A DNA stretch of 64,000 nt. It comes from Ferrimonas marina. Lineage in GTDB: Bacteria > Pseudomonadota > Gammaproteobacteria > Enterobacterales > Shewanellaceae. Both the position numbers and the translations under genes were made by a program. Under the pieces are notes generated by a model. That model saw nothing but the letters and a program-made list of their open reading frames with translations, did not search any database and had not been told where the DNA came from. This document shows, piece after piece, positions 34,171 to 42,876 of the stretch. Where the stretch lies: assembly GCF_900129905.1 (NCBI RefSeq), contig NZ_FQXG01000011.1, positions 1 to 64,000 of the forward strand, read 5' to 3'. How positions within the stretch are numbered: position 1 is the stretch's first letter; every line of letters starts with the position of its first letter.

Positions 34171-34330
34171 TGCCCTATTGGCAGTCTAAAATGACCATTT
34201 CGGTGAAAAAGTGGTGTTGGCTGTGAGATGGGCCCCGAATTAGTGCGATTTACTCCCTGGCAGAGCCGGGAGGCTGTGAACCCCTGTGATTTGCCTTTGC
34301 TACCCGGTTATCTGCGCTGCAGCCATAGGG

Positions 34331-34346
34331 TGTGAGCCACAGCACA
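34331..34346. promoter_or_regulatory. CRP-like site upstream of yfcC
   Basis: TGTGA-N6-GCACA, 9 of 10 consensus positions, 84 bp before the yfcC start, an activating distance. It suggests CRP control. Confidence 0.5.
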
Positions 34347-34429
34347 AAATTCTATGATAGGCTTGTGTGCCACCAGGGTGTGGTTATTATGCATAAAAAT
34401 TACATAAAGATTCATCGCGAGCGTGCCAC

Positions 34430-35968
34430 ATGTCTTCACCTTCTCACTCCACCTCTGCCCAGGCGGTGCCACGGCCGTCACGCTGGCAGGTGCCCGATAC
34501 CCTGATCATCATCTTTTTCGTTGGCCTGCTGGCCGCGGCGTTGACCTACCTGGTACCGGCAGGCAGCTTCCAAACCCAGGAGATCAGCTACCTGGCCGAT
34601 GGCGCGGAGAAGACCCGCACCGTGATTGATCCCAGCTCCTTCGCCTACGGGGTGGATGAGAATGGCGAGCGGCTCTACAACCGGGTCGGCCTGTTCGAGG
34701 GGGGGGGTGGTGTCGGTCTGCTCAACTTCCCGTTCGAGGGGCTGGTGTCCGGTTCCAAGTGGGGCAGTGCCATCGGCGTGATCATGTTCATGCTGGTGAT
34801 CGGCGGCGCCTTCGGTGTGGTGATGCGCACCGGCACCATCGACAACGGCATCCTGCGTTTGATCGACAAAACCCAGGGTAACGAGGCGCTGTTCATCCCG
34901 GTGATGTTCTCGCTGTTCTCCCTCGGTGGCGCCGTCTTTGGCATGGGGGAGGAGGCGGTGGCCTTTGCCATCATCATCGCCCCGTTGATGATCCGGCTGG
35001 GCTACGACGGCATCACCACGGTGATGGTGACCTATGTCGCCACCCAGGTCGGTTTTGCCGCCTCCTGGATGAATCCCTTCTCGGTTGCCGTGGCCCAGGG
35101 CGTCGCCGGGGTGCCGGTATTGTCCGGCTCCAGTCTGCGTATCGCCCTGTGGGTGGGCTTCACCCTGGTCGGCATCGGCTTCACCATGTGGTATGCCCGG
35201 GGTGTAAAGGCCAAGCCGGAGCGCTCCTACAGCTTCCACAGCGACAAGCACTTCCGTGACCAGCCGGTAACCGCGTTGAAAGACAGCCGCTGGAACCTGG
35301 GTGACAGCCTGGTGATGCTGACCGTGCTGCTGACCCTGGTCTGGGTGATCTGGGGTGTGGTCACTCAGGGTTGGTATATCCCGGAGATCGCCTCCCAGTT
35401 CTTCACCATGGGCCTGGTCGCCGGCATCATCGGTATCGCCTTCCGCCTCAACGACATGACGGTCAACGACGCCGCTGATGCCTTTAAGGATGGTGCCGGC
35501 ATTATGCTGCCCGCCGCGCTGCTGGTGGGCTGTGCCAAGGGGATCCTGCTGCTGCTCGGTGGCGCCGATCCCAGCGAAGCCACGGTACTGAACTCCATCC
35601 TCAACAGTGCCGCCAACACCATCGGTGGCCTGCCGGAGGTGCTGTCGGCCTGGTTTATGCTGATGTTCCAGTCGGTGTTCAACTTCTTTGTCACCTCCGG
35701 CTCCGGTCAGGCGGCCCTGACCATGCCGCTGATGGCACCGCTGGCGGATCTGGTGGGGGTCTCCCGTCAGGTGGCGGTACTAGCGTTCCAGCTCGGTGAC
35801 GGCTTCACCAACGTGATCGTCCCCACCTCCGCCTCGCTGATGGCCACCCTGGGTGTCTGTCGGGTGGACTGGGCTGACTGGGCGCGCTTCAGCTGGCGAT
35901 TCGTGCTGCTGCTGATGGCGCTCTCCTCGGTGGCCGTGGTACTGGCACAACTGCTGGGATATCAGTGA
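34430..35968 (+). CDS. yfcC: YfcC-family transporter (DcuC/AbgT-like superfamily)
   Basis: A 512-residue inner-membrane protein with about 12 hydrophobic helices. Signature parts are PDTLIIIFFVGLLAAALTYLVPAGSF, the FGMGEEAVAFAIIIAPLMIRLGYD block, QVGFAASWMNPFSVAVAQGVAGVPVLSG and FVTSGSGQAALTMPLMAPLADLVGV. These fit the YfcC group of the C4-dicarboxylate/amino-acid carrier superfamily. The substrate is not established. It stands alone, divergent from gntP, with a CRP-like site upstream and two hairpins downstream. Confidence 0.88.
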   Translation: MSSPSHSTSAQAVPRPSRWQVPDTLIIIFFVGLLAAALTYLVPAGSFQTQEISYLADGAEKTRTVIDPSSFAYGVDENGERLYNRVGLFEGGGGVGLLNFPFEGLVSGSKWGSAIGVIMFMLVIGGAFGVVMRTGTIDNGILRLIDKTQGNEALFIPVMFSLFSLGGAVFGMGEEAVAFAIIIAPLMIRLGYDGITTVMVTYVATQVGFAASWMNPFSVAVAQGVAGVPVLSGSSLRIALWVGFTLVGIGFTMWYARGVKAKPERSYSFHSDKHFRDQPVTALKDSRWNLGDSLVMLTVLLTLVWVIWGVVTQGWYIPEIASQFFTMGLVAGIIGIAFRLNDMTVNDAADAFKDGAGIMLPAALLVGCAKGILLLLGGADPSEATVLNSILNSAANTIGGLPEVLSAWFMLMFQSVFNFFVTSGSGQAALTMPLMAPLADLVGVSRQVAVLAFQLGDGFTNVIVPTSASLMATLGVCRVDWADWARFSWRFVLLLMALSSVAVVLAQLLGYQ

Positions 35969-36001
35969 CAATAGCCGGTGGAGGCGACGCGCCCCACCGC
36001 A

Positions 36002-36035
36002 TTTGTCGGCGCCGGGTTTGCCCGGCGCCGACAAA
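36002..36035. repeat. Long perfect inverted repeat after yfcC
   Basis: Fifteen-base-pair perfect arms (36002-36016 with 36021-36035) around TTTG. There is no T-run after it, unlike the adjacent terminator, so it is probably an mRNA-end stabiliser or REP-like element. Confidence 0.85.
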
Positions 36036-36050
36036 CCGCAAATACTGGAA

Positions 36051-36082
36051 AGCGGGCCACGAGGCCGGCTTTTTTCTTTTTT
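36051..36082 (+). terminator. Intrinsic terminator after yfcC
   Basis: AGC-GGCC/GGCC-GGCT stem with one mismatch, ACGA loop, then T6CT6. It is the likely end of the yfcC transcript. Confidence 0.8.
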
Positions 36083-36098
36083 ATAGACTGAGGATGGG

Positions 36099-36695
36099 AT
36101 GGCAAAGCGGATTGTCTGCATTGACACCGAACTGAGCTGCTGGGACGACCCGGCGTTTCAGAAATCGCAAACCCTGGAGATATTCCAGTTTGGTCTGGCG
36201 TTGATCAACGCCGACACCCTGGAGATTGAGAAGACCGGCAGCTACTACGTCAGCAACACCCGTCATGAGGTGTCCAAGTTCTGTTACCAGCTGACCGGCA
36301 TCAGCCAATCCACCCTGGATAAACGCGGCATGCCGCTGGATCACGTCACCCATCTGCTCAAGGAGCGCTGGGGTGTGGCGCAGCGGTGGAATGCCCTGGT
36401 CACCTGGGGGGACGAACGACGCTGGATGGAGCCGGATTTCGTCGCCAAAGGGGTGGAGTACCCCTTTCATAACGGCCTGCTCAACCTGGCGGACTACTAC
36501 CGCTTCTGTCACTGCCAGAGCAAGCGAGACCGAGCTTCGCAAAAGGCCGCGGCCGAGCGCTACGGGGTGACCCTGGCGCAGCCGCAGCATAACGCCGAGG
36601 CCGACGCCACCACCCTGGCCCGCATCGTGATTGCGATGATCAAGGCCGGCGAGTTGTGGGCGCCTTTGAATGCCAGCGGAGCCGCCGATGTTTGA
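36099..36695 (+). CDS. DEDDh 3'-5' exonuclease family protein (ERI1/KapD-like)
   Basis: A 198-residue DnaQ-fold nuclease. Exo I is RIVCIDTELSCWDD (D9, E11). The middle has QFGLALINADTLEIEKTGSYYV and WGDERRWMEPDF (Exo II aspartate). Exo III is PQHNAEADATTLARI with His and Asp five residues apart. The ELSCW context is that of ERI1/KapD-like exonucleases rather than RNase T or DnaQ. The substrate, RNA or DNA, is unknown. The TGA overlaps the start of the next gene by 8 bp, so the two are probably co-expressed. Confidence 0.82.
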   Translation: MAKRIVCIDTELSCWDDPAFQKSQTLEIFQFGLALINADTLEIEKTGSYYVSNTRHEVSKFCYQLTGISQSTLDKRGMPLDHVTHLLKERWGVAQRWNALVTWGDERRWMEPDFVAKGVEYPFHNGLLNLADYYRFCHCQSKRDRASQKAAAERYGVTLAQPQHNAEADATTLARIVIAMIKAGELWAPLNASGAADV

Positions 36696-37659
36696 ACTAG
36701 CCAAGCTGATAGAGCAGCTGGATCTGGCCGCACTGGCCCCGGGTCGTCATGCCCTGCGCTTCGTGCCCCTGACCATGGGCAATGGCCAGAGCTGGCAGTT
36801 GCCGGTGCTGGTGCTCAAAGGCAGCGAGCCGGGCCCCCGGGTCTGGATCGTGGCCGGTACCCACGGTGATGAGCTCAATGGCGTGCTGACTGCCCAGCGG
36901 ATGGGGCGGGAGCTGAGCCCCGAGGGGATGTCTGGCACCCTGGTGATCCTGCCCAGCCTCAACCTGCCGGGCATGCTGCAGCACAGCCGCGACTTTATTC
37001 CCTCGGATCCCGACAGCTCGCCGGTCAATCTTAACCGCCTGTTCCCGGGCAAGGCCGATGGCAGCAGCGCCGAGCGCTACCTCCATGCCATCTGGCAGCG
37101 GCTATTGATGGGCAATGCCGACTACGTGCTCGACCTGCATACCCAGACCCGCGGTGCCAGCTACCCGCTCTATGTGTTTGCCGATTACCGCATCGAGGCG
37201 GTGCGGGCGATGGCGCTGCAGATCGGCGCCGACGCCATCCTCGACGACCCCGGCGAAGCCGGGGTATTGGAAAGTGAGCTTAACCGGGCCGGGATCCCCT
37301 GCATTACCCTGGAGGTGGGCAGTGGCAAGGTGATCGAACCTGAGCTTATCGACCGGGCGGTGACGGGATTGCGCCGGGTGCTCGGCCACCTTGGCCTGAT
37401 TTCGCCCTGCCCGGCGGCACAGAACCAGCCGGTGGAGGGCACCCAAACCACCACCATTCGGGCGGATCTAGGGGGCATGGCGCTGCCCCAGGTAAGGTTG
37501 GGACAGCGTGTGGTCACAGGCGAACTGCTGAGCATTCAATACGACCCCTTCGGCCAGGAGGCACGGCGCTACCATGCCCCTTGTGACGGCTGGGTGTTGA
37601 GTCTCAACACCGATCCGCTGCGCGAGCCGGGTACCCTGCTGGCTCGCTTGCTGCACTGA
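36688..37659 (+). CDS. Succinylglutamate desuccinylase/aspartoacylase-family (M14-like) hydrolase
   Basis: A 323-residue zinc hydrolase. Metal ligands H59 and E62 are in AGTHGDELNG and H151 in DLHTQTRG. NLNRLFPG supplies the usual Asn-Arg substrate clamp. A C-terminal beta domain (ADLGGMALPQVRLGQRVVTGELL) is like that of AstE-type proteins. These enzymes cleave N-acyl amino acids; the substrate is unknown. No other ast genes are present. I chose ATG 36688 (GGAG 7 bp upstream) over ATG 36670. Confidence 0.85.
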   Translation: MFELAKLIEQLDLAALAPGRHALRFVPLTMGNGQSWQLPVLVLKGSEPGPRVWIVAGTHGDELNGVLTAQRMGRELSPEGMSGTLVILPSLNLPGMLQHSRDFIPSDPDSSPVNLNRLFPGKADGSSAERYLHAIWQRLLMGNADYVLDLHTQTRGASYPLYVFADYRIEAVRAMALQIGADAILDDPGEAGVLESELNRAGIPCITLEVGSGKVIEPELIDRAVTGLRRVLGHLGLISPCPAAQNQPVEGTQTTTIRADLGGMALPQVRLGQRVVTGELLSIQYDPFGQEARRYHAPCDGWVLSLNTDPLREPGTLLARLLH

Positions 37660-37691
37660 GGGGAGATACCCTTGTTGCCAAAATGTGACGA

Positions 37692-37718
37692 AAATCCCGT
37701 CAGGGAGTGACGGGATTT
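37692..37718 (+). terminator. Hairpin terminator between the M14-like gene and ravA
   Basis: Perfect 11-bp stem (37692-37702 with 37708-37718), 5-nt loop, short T-run. It isolates ravA from the upstream operon. Confidence 0.75.
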
Positions 37719-37785
37719 CCTTGCATTGGTTGCCCACAGGCTGGCGGGAGGGGTAGATTAGGCACATCTAACTTGGGGACTTTCA

Positions 37786-39420
37786 ATGATGTACGAAGAT
37801 TCCAGCCTGCTGGCGACTCGCATTACTCGCCTGGTGCAGGCGCTTTCCACCGGCGTCTACGAGCGAGACCGTGCCTTCAAGCTGTGCCTGCTGGCAGCAC
37901 TCACCGGCGAAAGTGTGTTCCTGCTTGGCCCCCCTGGAATCGGTAAGTCTCTGATTGCCCGCCGGATCATGCACGCCTTTGAAGAGGGCAGTGCGTTCGA
38001 GTACCTGATGAATCGCTTCTCCACCCCGGAGGAGCTGTTCGGCCCCCTGTCGATCCAGGCACTGAAGGATGAAGGCCGCTACGTGCGCCTGACCGAGGGC
38101 TACCTGCCGGAAGCATCGGTGGTGTTCCTGGATGAGATCTGGAAGGCCGGGCCGGCGATCCTCAACACTCTACTGACTGTGGTGAACGAAAAGGTCTACC
38201 GCAACGGCAACCAGACCCTGCAGGTGCCGATGCGCCTGCTGATCACCGCCTCCAATGAGCTGCCCGACGGCGACTCCAGCCTGGAGCCCCTCTACGACCG
38301 GATGCTGTTGCGGGTCTATGCCGACCGGGTCTCCCAGAAGCAGCATTTTAAGGTGATGGTGGGGGACAGCTCAGACATGTACAGCGATCCTGTGCCGGCC
38401 GGGCTGAAGATCACCGAGCAGGAGTACCGCGAGTGGAAGGAGGGGGTTAAGGCCGTCTCCCTGCCGGACTCCTGTTTCGAGAAGATCTACCAGCTTAAGA
38501 CCTTGGTGGAGGAGCGTCAGGAGGAGCACCCGGAGCTGGATCTCTACGTCTCTGACCGTCGCTGGAAGAAGTCGGTGTCGCTGCTCAAGGCCAGTGCCTT
38601 TTTCAATGGCCGGATGACGGTCTCGCCCACCGATATCCTGATCCTGCGCAACTGCTTGTGGCGCGACCTGCCCACCCGGGAGCTGATCCAGACGGTGATG
38701 GGGCAGTACGCCAAAGAGGTGGCCTTCGAGCAGAGCGACATGCGTCAGCAGCTGCTGTTCCTCCATGCTGAGCTGGACCGCCTGGCCCACACCCGCGCCG
38801 AAGCCCTGATGCCACGCACCGTGAAAACCAGCAGTCTGCGCGGCGAGCGCTACGAGCTGGATCTCAACGAGGCGAACCTGGAGCCCCGCGCTGGGGTAGG
38901 GGAGATGGCGGTGTTGCTGCCGCTGCTGGCTCAAACCCCGTTGCACCAGGACCTGGATGAGCCCACCGCCATGGTGCGGGTGGCAGCCACCGAGTTGCAG
39001 AAGCTGGTGGCCCACGGGGAAGGCACGGTACCGGGCTTCATCAACGATCATGACACCCAGTCCTACGCCATCAAGCTGGCGCTGGATGCCAACCACCACC
39101 TGGTGCTCAAGGATGTGGCTAACCGGGAGATCCCGGTGGCAGCCTTGGGCCCCTGGCCGGTCAGCCGACTGACCCGGCAGGAGTGGGAGGAGCAACTGGC
39201 GGCCCTGACCCTGCAGACCGATCAGCTCGAGCAGCAGCTGATGGATCAACGGGCGATGTTCAACCGCACCATGCCCCACAACTTCATCGATACCGACCTG
39301 ACCGACATGGTCACCGAAAGCCTGGATGACCTGACTGAGCAGATGCATCGGTTGCGTCAAAGCATGGATAGCGCCGAACGCCTGTGGCAAACCATTCAGT
39401 GCAGCTATGACGCCCAGTGA
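37786..39420 (+). CDS. ravA: RavA, MoxR-family AAA+ ATPase
   Basis: A 544-residue regulatory ATPase. Walker A is GPPGIGKS (48-55), Walker B is VVFLDEIWK (D116, E117), sensor 1 is LLITASNELPD, and the MoxR-type LYDRMLLRVYADRV block follows. After the AAA+ core comes the triple-helical and LARA-like C-terminal region. In E. coli RavA forms hexamers with ViaA and binds the lysine decarboxylase CadA/LdcI; the pair affects respiratory complexes and aminoglycoside sensitivity. It overlaps viaA by 14 bp. Two ATGs (37786, 37789) are possible. Confidence 0.95.
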   Translation: MMYEDSSLLATRITRLVQALSTGVYERDRAFKLCLLAALTGESVFLLGPPGIGKSLIARRIMHAFEEGSAFEYLMNRFSTPEELFGPLSIQALKDEGRYVRLTEGYLPEASVVFLDEIWKAGPAILNTLLTVVNEKVYRNGNQTLQVPMRLLITASNELPDGDSSLEPLYDRMLLRVYADRVSQKQHFKVMVGDSSDMYSDPVPAGLKITEQEYREWKEGVKAVSLPDSCFEKIYQLKTLVEERQEEHPELDLYVSDRRWKKSVSLLKASAFFNGRMTVSPTDILILRNCLWRDLPTRELIQTVMGQYAKEVAFEQSDMRQQLLFLHAELDRLAHTRAEALMPRTVKTSSLRGERYELDLNEANLEPRAGVGEMAVLLPLLAQTPLHQDLDEPTAMVRVAATELQKLVAHGEGTVPGFINDHDTQSYAIKLALDANHHLVLKDVANREIPVAALGPWPVSRLTRQEWEEQLAALTLQTDQLEQQLMDQRAMFNRTMPHNFIDTDLTDMVTESLDDLTEQMHRLRQSMDSAERLWQTIQCSYDAQ

Positions 39421-40888
39421 GTCCCACTACCCGGATCGCGCCGCCCGGGATCCTGGTCATCAGCAGGCGCTGGGTCATCTGCTTGGCCGCCTGGTCGGTC
39501 AGCGTCGCGATGCCCTGCGTGACCAGCTGCAGCAACAGCAGCGCTTTGCCACCCCTGGCCTGGTTCAGGCGCTGGATGAAGAGCTAACCCGCTGGAGTCA
39601 GCAGCTGCAGTCGGTGCTCAAGGGCCAGGCGCTGCCGAAGGAGGCCCGGCGCGAGATCAGCTTGTTGGAAACCGCGATGCAGCAGGACGTGGGCCAGTTC
39701 CTCGATGAGCTGGATGCGGTACGGCTGCAGCTCAAGGGTCACTCCCCCATGGCCGACGAACTCAACCGCTTTGCCCAGGAAGTCGCGCAGATGCCCAGCT
39801 CGCGTCAACCAGACGCGCTGGAGTCCTTGTTGACACAGTGGCAGGTCAGTATTGAACAGCGCTACCTGGCCGACCAGCTAGCGCTGCTGGATAAACAGCG
39901 GGAGCAACTGCTGGACGAGCTCTACCGGCGAATGGAGGGCACCGAAGCCCTGGCGGAGCTGATCCCGGTGCACCAGCCCGGCGAAGCGGGGCGACTATGG
40001 GACATGGCGGACGTGACCCTGTCCAAGCGCCAGCGCAAGGACCTGGGCAAGCTGGCCCGTTGGCTCAGCCGCCAGGCCCAGATCCAGACCTTGGCTGAGG
40101 AGTTGGGACGCATGGCCCAGGCAGCCAACAGCGGCCGTATCCGTCGGGTCAAGGAGCCGGCGACGGCGCGGGAGATCCGCCCCAGCCCCCTGCCGGAAGA
40201 GGTGGTGGGGGTGCAGCAGGGCAAAGACCTGGGGCGGCTACTGGCGGTGGCGATGTCGCTGCTCTCCAGCGAGGAGCTGGAGCTACTGTTCTACAAGCAG
40301 TTGATCGACTCTCAGCTGCTGGTCTACCAGATGCGTGGCAAACAGCCGGTGCAGGGCAAGGTGAAGAACGTGTTTCGCGCCCGCCCCAGCGAGGCGATGG
40401 AGCACGGCGGCCCCTTTATCCTCTGCATCGACACCTCGGCATCGATGCAGGGCTACCCGGAACGCTGCGCTAAGGCGTTGGCCCTGGCGCTGGCTCGCAT
40501 TGCGGTTCGGGATGGGCGCGATTGCCAGGTGCTGATCTTCTCCACTCAGGTGGTGCAGTTTGACCTGGTGGGCAGCCAGGGGCTGAGCCAATTGCGGGAC
40601 TTCCTCGGCTACCACTTCCATGGTGGTACCGATCTGGGCCCCTGCATCGATCTGGCCTGCGACAGCCTCTCCAGCTCGGTATTCGCCAACGCCGATGTGC
40701 TGATGGTGTCGGACTTTATTGCCCCCCGGATGAAACCAGAGCGTCTGGCCAAGGTGGATGCGGCCCGCCAACGAGGCAGCCGTTTTCATGCCATCCCTCT
40801 TTCCCGTCACGGCAACGACGGCCTGTTGGCCCAGTTTGATCGCAGCTGGCCGCTGGATACCGGCCTGGGCAAACACTTCGGTCGCTAA
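39407..40888 (+). CDS. viaA: ViaA, VWA-domain partner of RavA
   Basis: A 493-residue protein with a long helical N-terminal part and a C-terminal von Willebrand A domain. The MIDAS motif is D342-T-S344-A-S346 (FILCIDTSASMQGYPERC), with the Thr in HFHGGTDLGPC and the Asp in LMVSDFIAP. ViaA stimulates RavA ATPase. The start lies inside ravA (14-bp overlap), so the two are translationally coupled. No downstream partner is seen in this operon; yihD is separated by 95 bp. Confidence 0.95.
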   Translation: MTPSESHYPDRAARDPGHQQALGHLLGRLVGQRRDALRDQLQQQQRFATPGLVQALDEELTRWSQQLQSVLKGQALPKEARREISLLETAMQQDVGQFLDELDAVRLQLKGHSPMADELNRFAQEVAQMPSSRQPDALESLLTQWQVSIEQRYLADQLALLDKQREQLLDELYRRMEGTEALAELIPVHQPGEAGRLWDMADVTLSKRQRKDLGKLARWLSRQAQIQTLAEELGRMAQAANSGRIRRVKEPATAREIRPSPLPEEVVGVQQGKDLGRLLAVAMSLLSSEELELLFYKQLIDSQLLVYQMRGKQPVQGKVKNVFRARPSEAMEHGGPFILCIDTSASMQGYPERCAKALALALARIAVRDGRDCQVLIFSTQVVQFDLVGSQGLSQLRDFLGYHFHGGTDLGPCIDLACDSLSSSVFANADVLMVSDFIAPRMKPERLAKVDAARQRGSRFHAIPLSRHGNDGLLAQFDRSWPLDTGLGKHFGR

Positions 40889-40983
40889 CTGAAGAGAATT
40901 CGGTGAAAAATGCTGGAGCTGGGTCACATCGCTGGGGCATAATGCGAGCCCTGCACGCAATGGCCAAGCTGTAAGGAGCATCC

Positions 40984-41265
40984 ATGTCCTGCCACCGTAT
41001 TGACGAACTAATTGAGCTGCTGGAACCGGTCTGGCAGAAGAACCAGGATCTCAACCTGGCCCAGATGCTGGTCCAGCTGGCCAAGGAAGCGGGCTTTGAT
41101 GGGCCGCTGGAGTCGCTGACCGACGATGTGCTGATCTACCACCTGAAGATGAAAGAGACCGGCGAAGGCAAGATGATCCCGGGCATCGCCAAGGATTACG
41201 TCGAAGACTTCGACTGGAAGAACGCCATCCTCAAGGCCCGCGGTTTCGATGAGAACGAGCGCTAA
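40984..41265 (+). CDS. yihD: YihD family protein (DUF1040)
   Basis: A 93-residue soluble protein aligning along its whole length with E. coli Yih[47 protein letters not shown] and the [18 protein letters not shown] end. The function is not known. AAGGAG lies 6 bp before the ATG. It is followed by a terminator, so monocistronic expression is likely. Confidence 0.93.
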   Translation: MSCHRIDELIELLEPVWQKNQDLNLAQMLVQLAKEAGFDGPLESLTDDVLIYHLKMKETGEGKMIPGIAKDYVEDFDWKNAILKARGFDENER

Positions 41266-41281
41266 GCCAAGTTTGAGCATA

Positions 41282-41306
41282 CACAGGGCCCTACGGGGCC
41301 CTGTTT
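41282..41306 (+). terminator. Intrinsic terminator after yihD
   Basis: ACAGGGCCC/GGGCCCTGT stem (41283-41291 with 41296-41304), 4-nt loop and TTT, 17 bp past the stop. Confidence 0.8.
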
Positions 41307-41402
41307 GCGTTTCAGGGCCCGGGCTTCTAGTGTTGTTGGCAGAAGATCCAGAAAGATAGAGTCGCCTTAGTCTCTCGTCAGTAGTACCAGGAGGGTCAGC
41401 CC

Positions 41403-41915
41403 ATGCTGCGAGATTATGCCCGTTTAACCCTGTTTATGTGCATGGTGCTGCTGGGGATCCAGATCCCCGGCTTCCTTGAGCTGTACCAGCAGCGTCTGCA
41501 GGCCCATGTTACCGAGGCCCGCCACAGCCTCAGTGGCTTCCAACAAACCGCCGACCGACACTTCGATGGCAACCTGGCTGCCCTGGTGGAGTACTACCGC
41601 AGCAGCAGCGACGCGGTGTTTCGTGAAGATGCCAACTCGCTGGCGGTGATCATCGAGCGGGTGCTGGTGCTGGAGTCGGAGATGGCGGCGATGGATTCCG
41701 GTCAGTTTGGCCAGATCGCCCACCTGATGACACGGGCGGATCAAAGCCTGCGCGCCGACACCCTGGCCCACTACCAGTACCGGGTGATCCTCAACCCTGC
41801 TGCGATCGGCTGGGGCCTGGGCATCGCTTTGCTGCTGAGTTTGTTGGTGGAGGGCGTCGGTAGGCTGCTCTGGCCGCGCCGCCGGCATCATCGCCATCGC
41901 CCGGTCTATAACTAG
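41403..41915 (+). CDS. DUF2937 family membrane protein
   Basis: A 170-residue protein with an N-terminal hydrophobic helix (LTLFMCMVLLGIQIPGFL), a helical periplasmic or loop part and a C-terminal membrane helix (IGWGLGIALLLSLLVEGV). It ends in a cluster of basic residues (RRRHHRHRP). This pattern matches DUF2937; the function is unknown. AGGAGG lies upstream. It is probably an inner-membrane protein with both ends cytosolic, inferred from the charge pattern. Confidence 0.8.
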   Translation: MLRDYARLTLFMCMVLLGIQIPGFLELYQQRLQAHVTEARHSLSGFQQTADRHFDGNLAALVEYYRSSSDAVFREDANSLAVIIERVLVLESEMAAMDSGQFGQIAHLMTRADQSLRADTLAHYQYRVILNPAAIGWGLGIALLLSLLVEGVGRLLWPRRRHHRHRPVYN

Positions 41916-41952
41916 CGACCGGCAGAGCCGATCAATCCTCTAGCCGGAAGTC

Positions 41953-41984
41953 TGCGGCCCCGCTCATGGCGGGGCCGCACTGTT
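41953..41984 (+). terminator. Intrinsic terminator after the DUF2937 gene
   Basis: Perfect 11-bp stem including TGCGGCCCCGC (41953-41963 with 41969-41979), 5-nt loop, then CTGTTTT. Confidence 0.85.
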
Positions 41985-42066
41985 TTCCCCATCCTCTGTT
42001 GAGAGCGGGCTGAAATTGCAGCGGAACCCCTGTTACACTGCGTTTTTTCCCCTCGGAGCTTTCGCC

Positions 42067-42876
42067 ATGCAAGGCACCCTTTCCAAGATGGCCAATGCCC
42101 TTGGCCAGCCCGCTCAGTACGCCCTTCGGGTGGGCGATGAACAACTGCCGCTGAACGAGCGCATCGGTCAGCCGTTGACCCTGACCTACACCGGCAAGAT
42201 CTTCTGCGACGCCTGTGGTCGCAAGACCAGCAAGAGCTACTCCCAGGGCCACTGCTTTCCCTGCATGAAGAAGCTGGCCCGCTGCGACATGTGCATCATG
42301 AAGCCGGAAACCTGCCACTTCGCCCAGGGCACCTGCCGTGAGCCGCAATGGGGCGAGACCCACTGCATGATCCCCCACTATGTTTACCTGGCCAACACCT
42401 CGGGCCTGAAGGTGGGGATCACCCGCCACAGTCAGATCCCCACTCGCTGGCTCGACCAGGGGGCGACCCAGGCGCTGCCGATCCTCAAGGTGGCGACCCG
42501 TCAGTTGTCCGGTCTGGTGGAGGTGGAGCTGGCCAAGCTGGTGGCGGATAAGACCAATTGGCGGGCGATGCTGAAGGGCGCCGGCGAGCCGGTGGACCTC
42601 AAGGCGGAAGCCGACCGACTGTTGCCGGCCATCGAGGCCACCCTGACCGAACTGGGCAGCCGCTTTGGGGTGGATGCCATCGAGCGCTTGGATGAAGAGG
42701 TGGTGACCATCGACTACCCGGTGGACAGCTACCCCACCAAGATCGCGTCCCACAACTTCGACAAGCAGCCGGAGGTGTCCGGTACTTTGCTGGGGATCAA
42801 GGGGCAGTACCTGATCTTCGACACCGGGGTGATCAATATCCGCAAGTTCACCGGTTACGAAGTCAGCGTCGGCTAA
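42067..42876 (+). CDS. DUF2797 protein with cysteine cluster and GIY-YIG-like segment
   Basis: A 269-residue soluble protein. Residues 48-95 contain a dense Cys/His set (CDACGRKTSKSYSQGHCFPC, CDMC, MKPETCHF, GTC), suggesting two zinc sites. It is followed by HYVYLANTSGLKVGITRHSQIPTRWLDQGA, whose YL-x-KVGIT-x-R order resembles the GIY-YIG/T5orf172 nuclease core. The match to DUF2797 is from memory and the function is unknown. CGGAG lies upstream; ATG 42067 is preferred to the longer frame. Its end overlaps fau tail to tail by 4 bp. Confidence 0.8.
   Translation: MQGTLSKMANALGQPAQYALRVGDEQLPLNERIGQPLTLTYTGKIFCDACGRKTSKSYSQGHCFPCMKKLARCDMCIMKPETCHFAQGTCREPQWGETHCMIPHYVYLANTSGLKVGITRHSQIPTRWLDQGATQALPILKVATRQLSGLVEVELAKLVADKTNWRAMLKGAGEPVDLKAEADRLLPAIEATLTELGSRFGVDAIERLDEEVVTIDYPVDSYPTKIASHNFDKQPEVSGTLLGIKGQYLIFDTGVINIRKFTGYEVSVG

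Larger units (their letters stand above)
34051..34429. promoter_or_regulatory. Divergent regulatory region between gntP and yfcC
   Basis: A 379-bp noncoding region carrying the GntR-type operator (34155-34170) nearer gntP and a CRP-like site (34331-34346) nearer yfcC. AT-rich DNA just before yfcC (34385-34415) could hold its promoter. Confidence 0.6.

Noticed and set aside
36002-36035. Intrinsic terminator role for the 15-bp inverted repeat after yfcC
   Set aside because: No T-run follows it in either direction; the next hairpin (36051-36082) is the better terminator.
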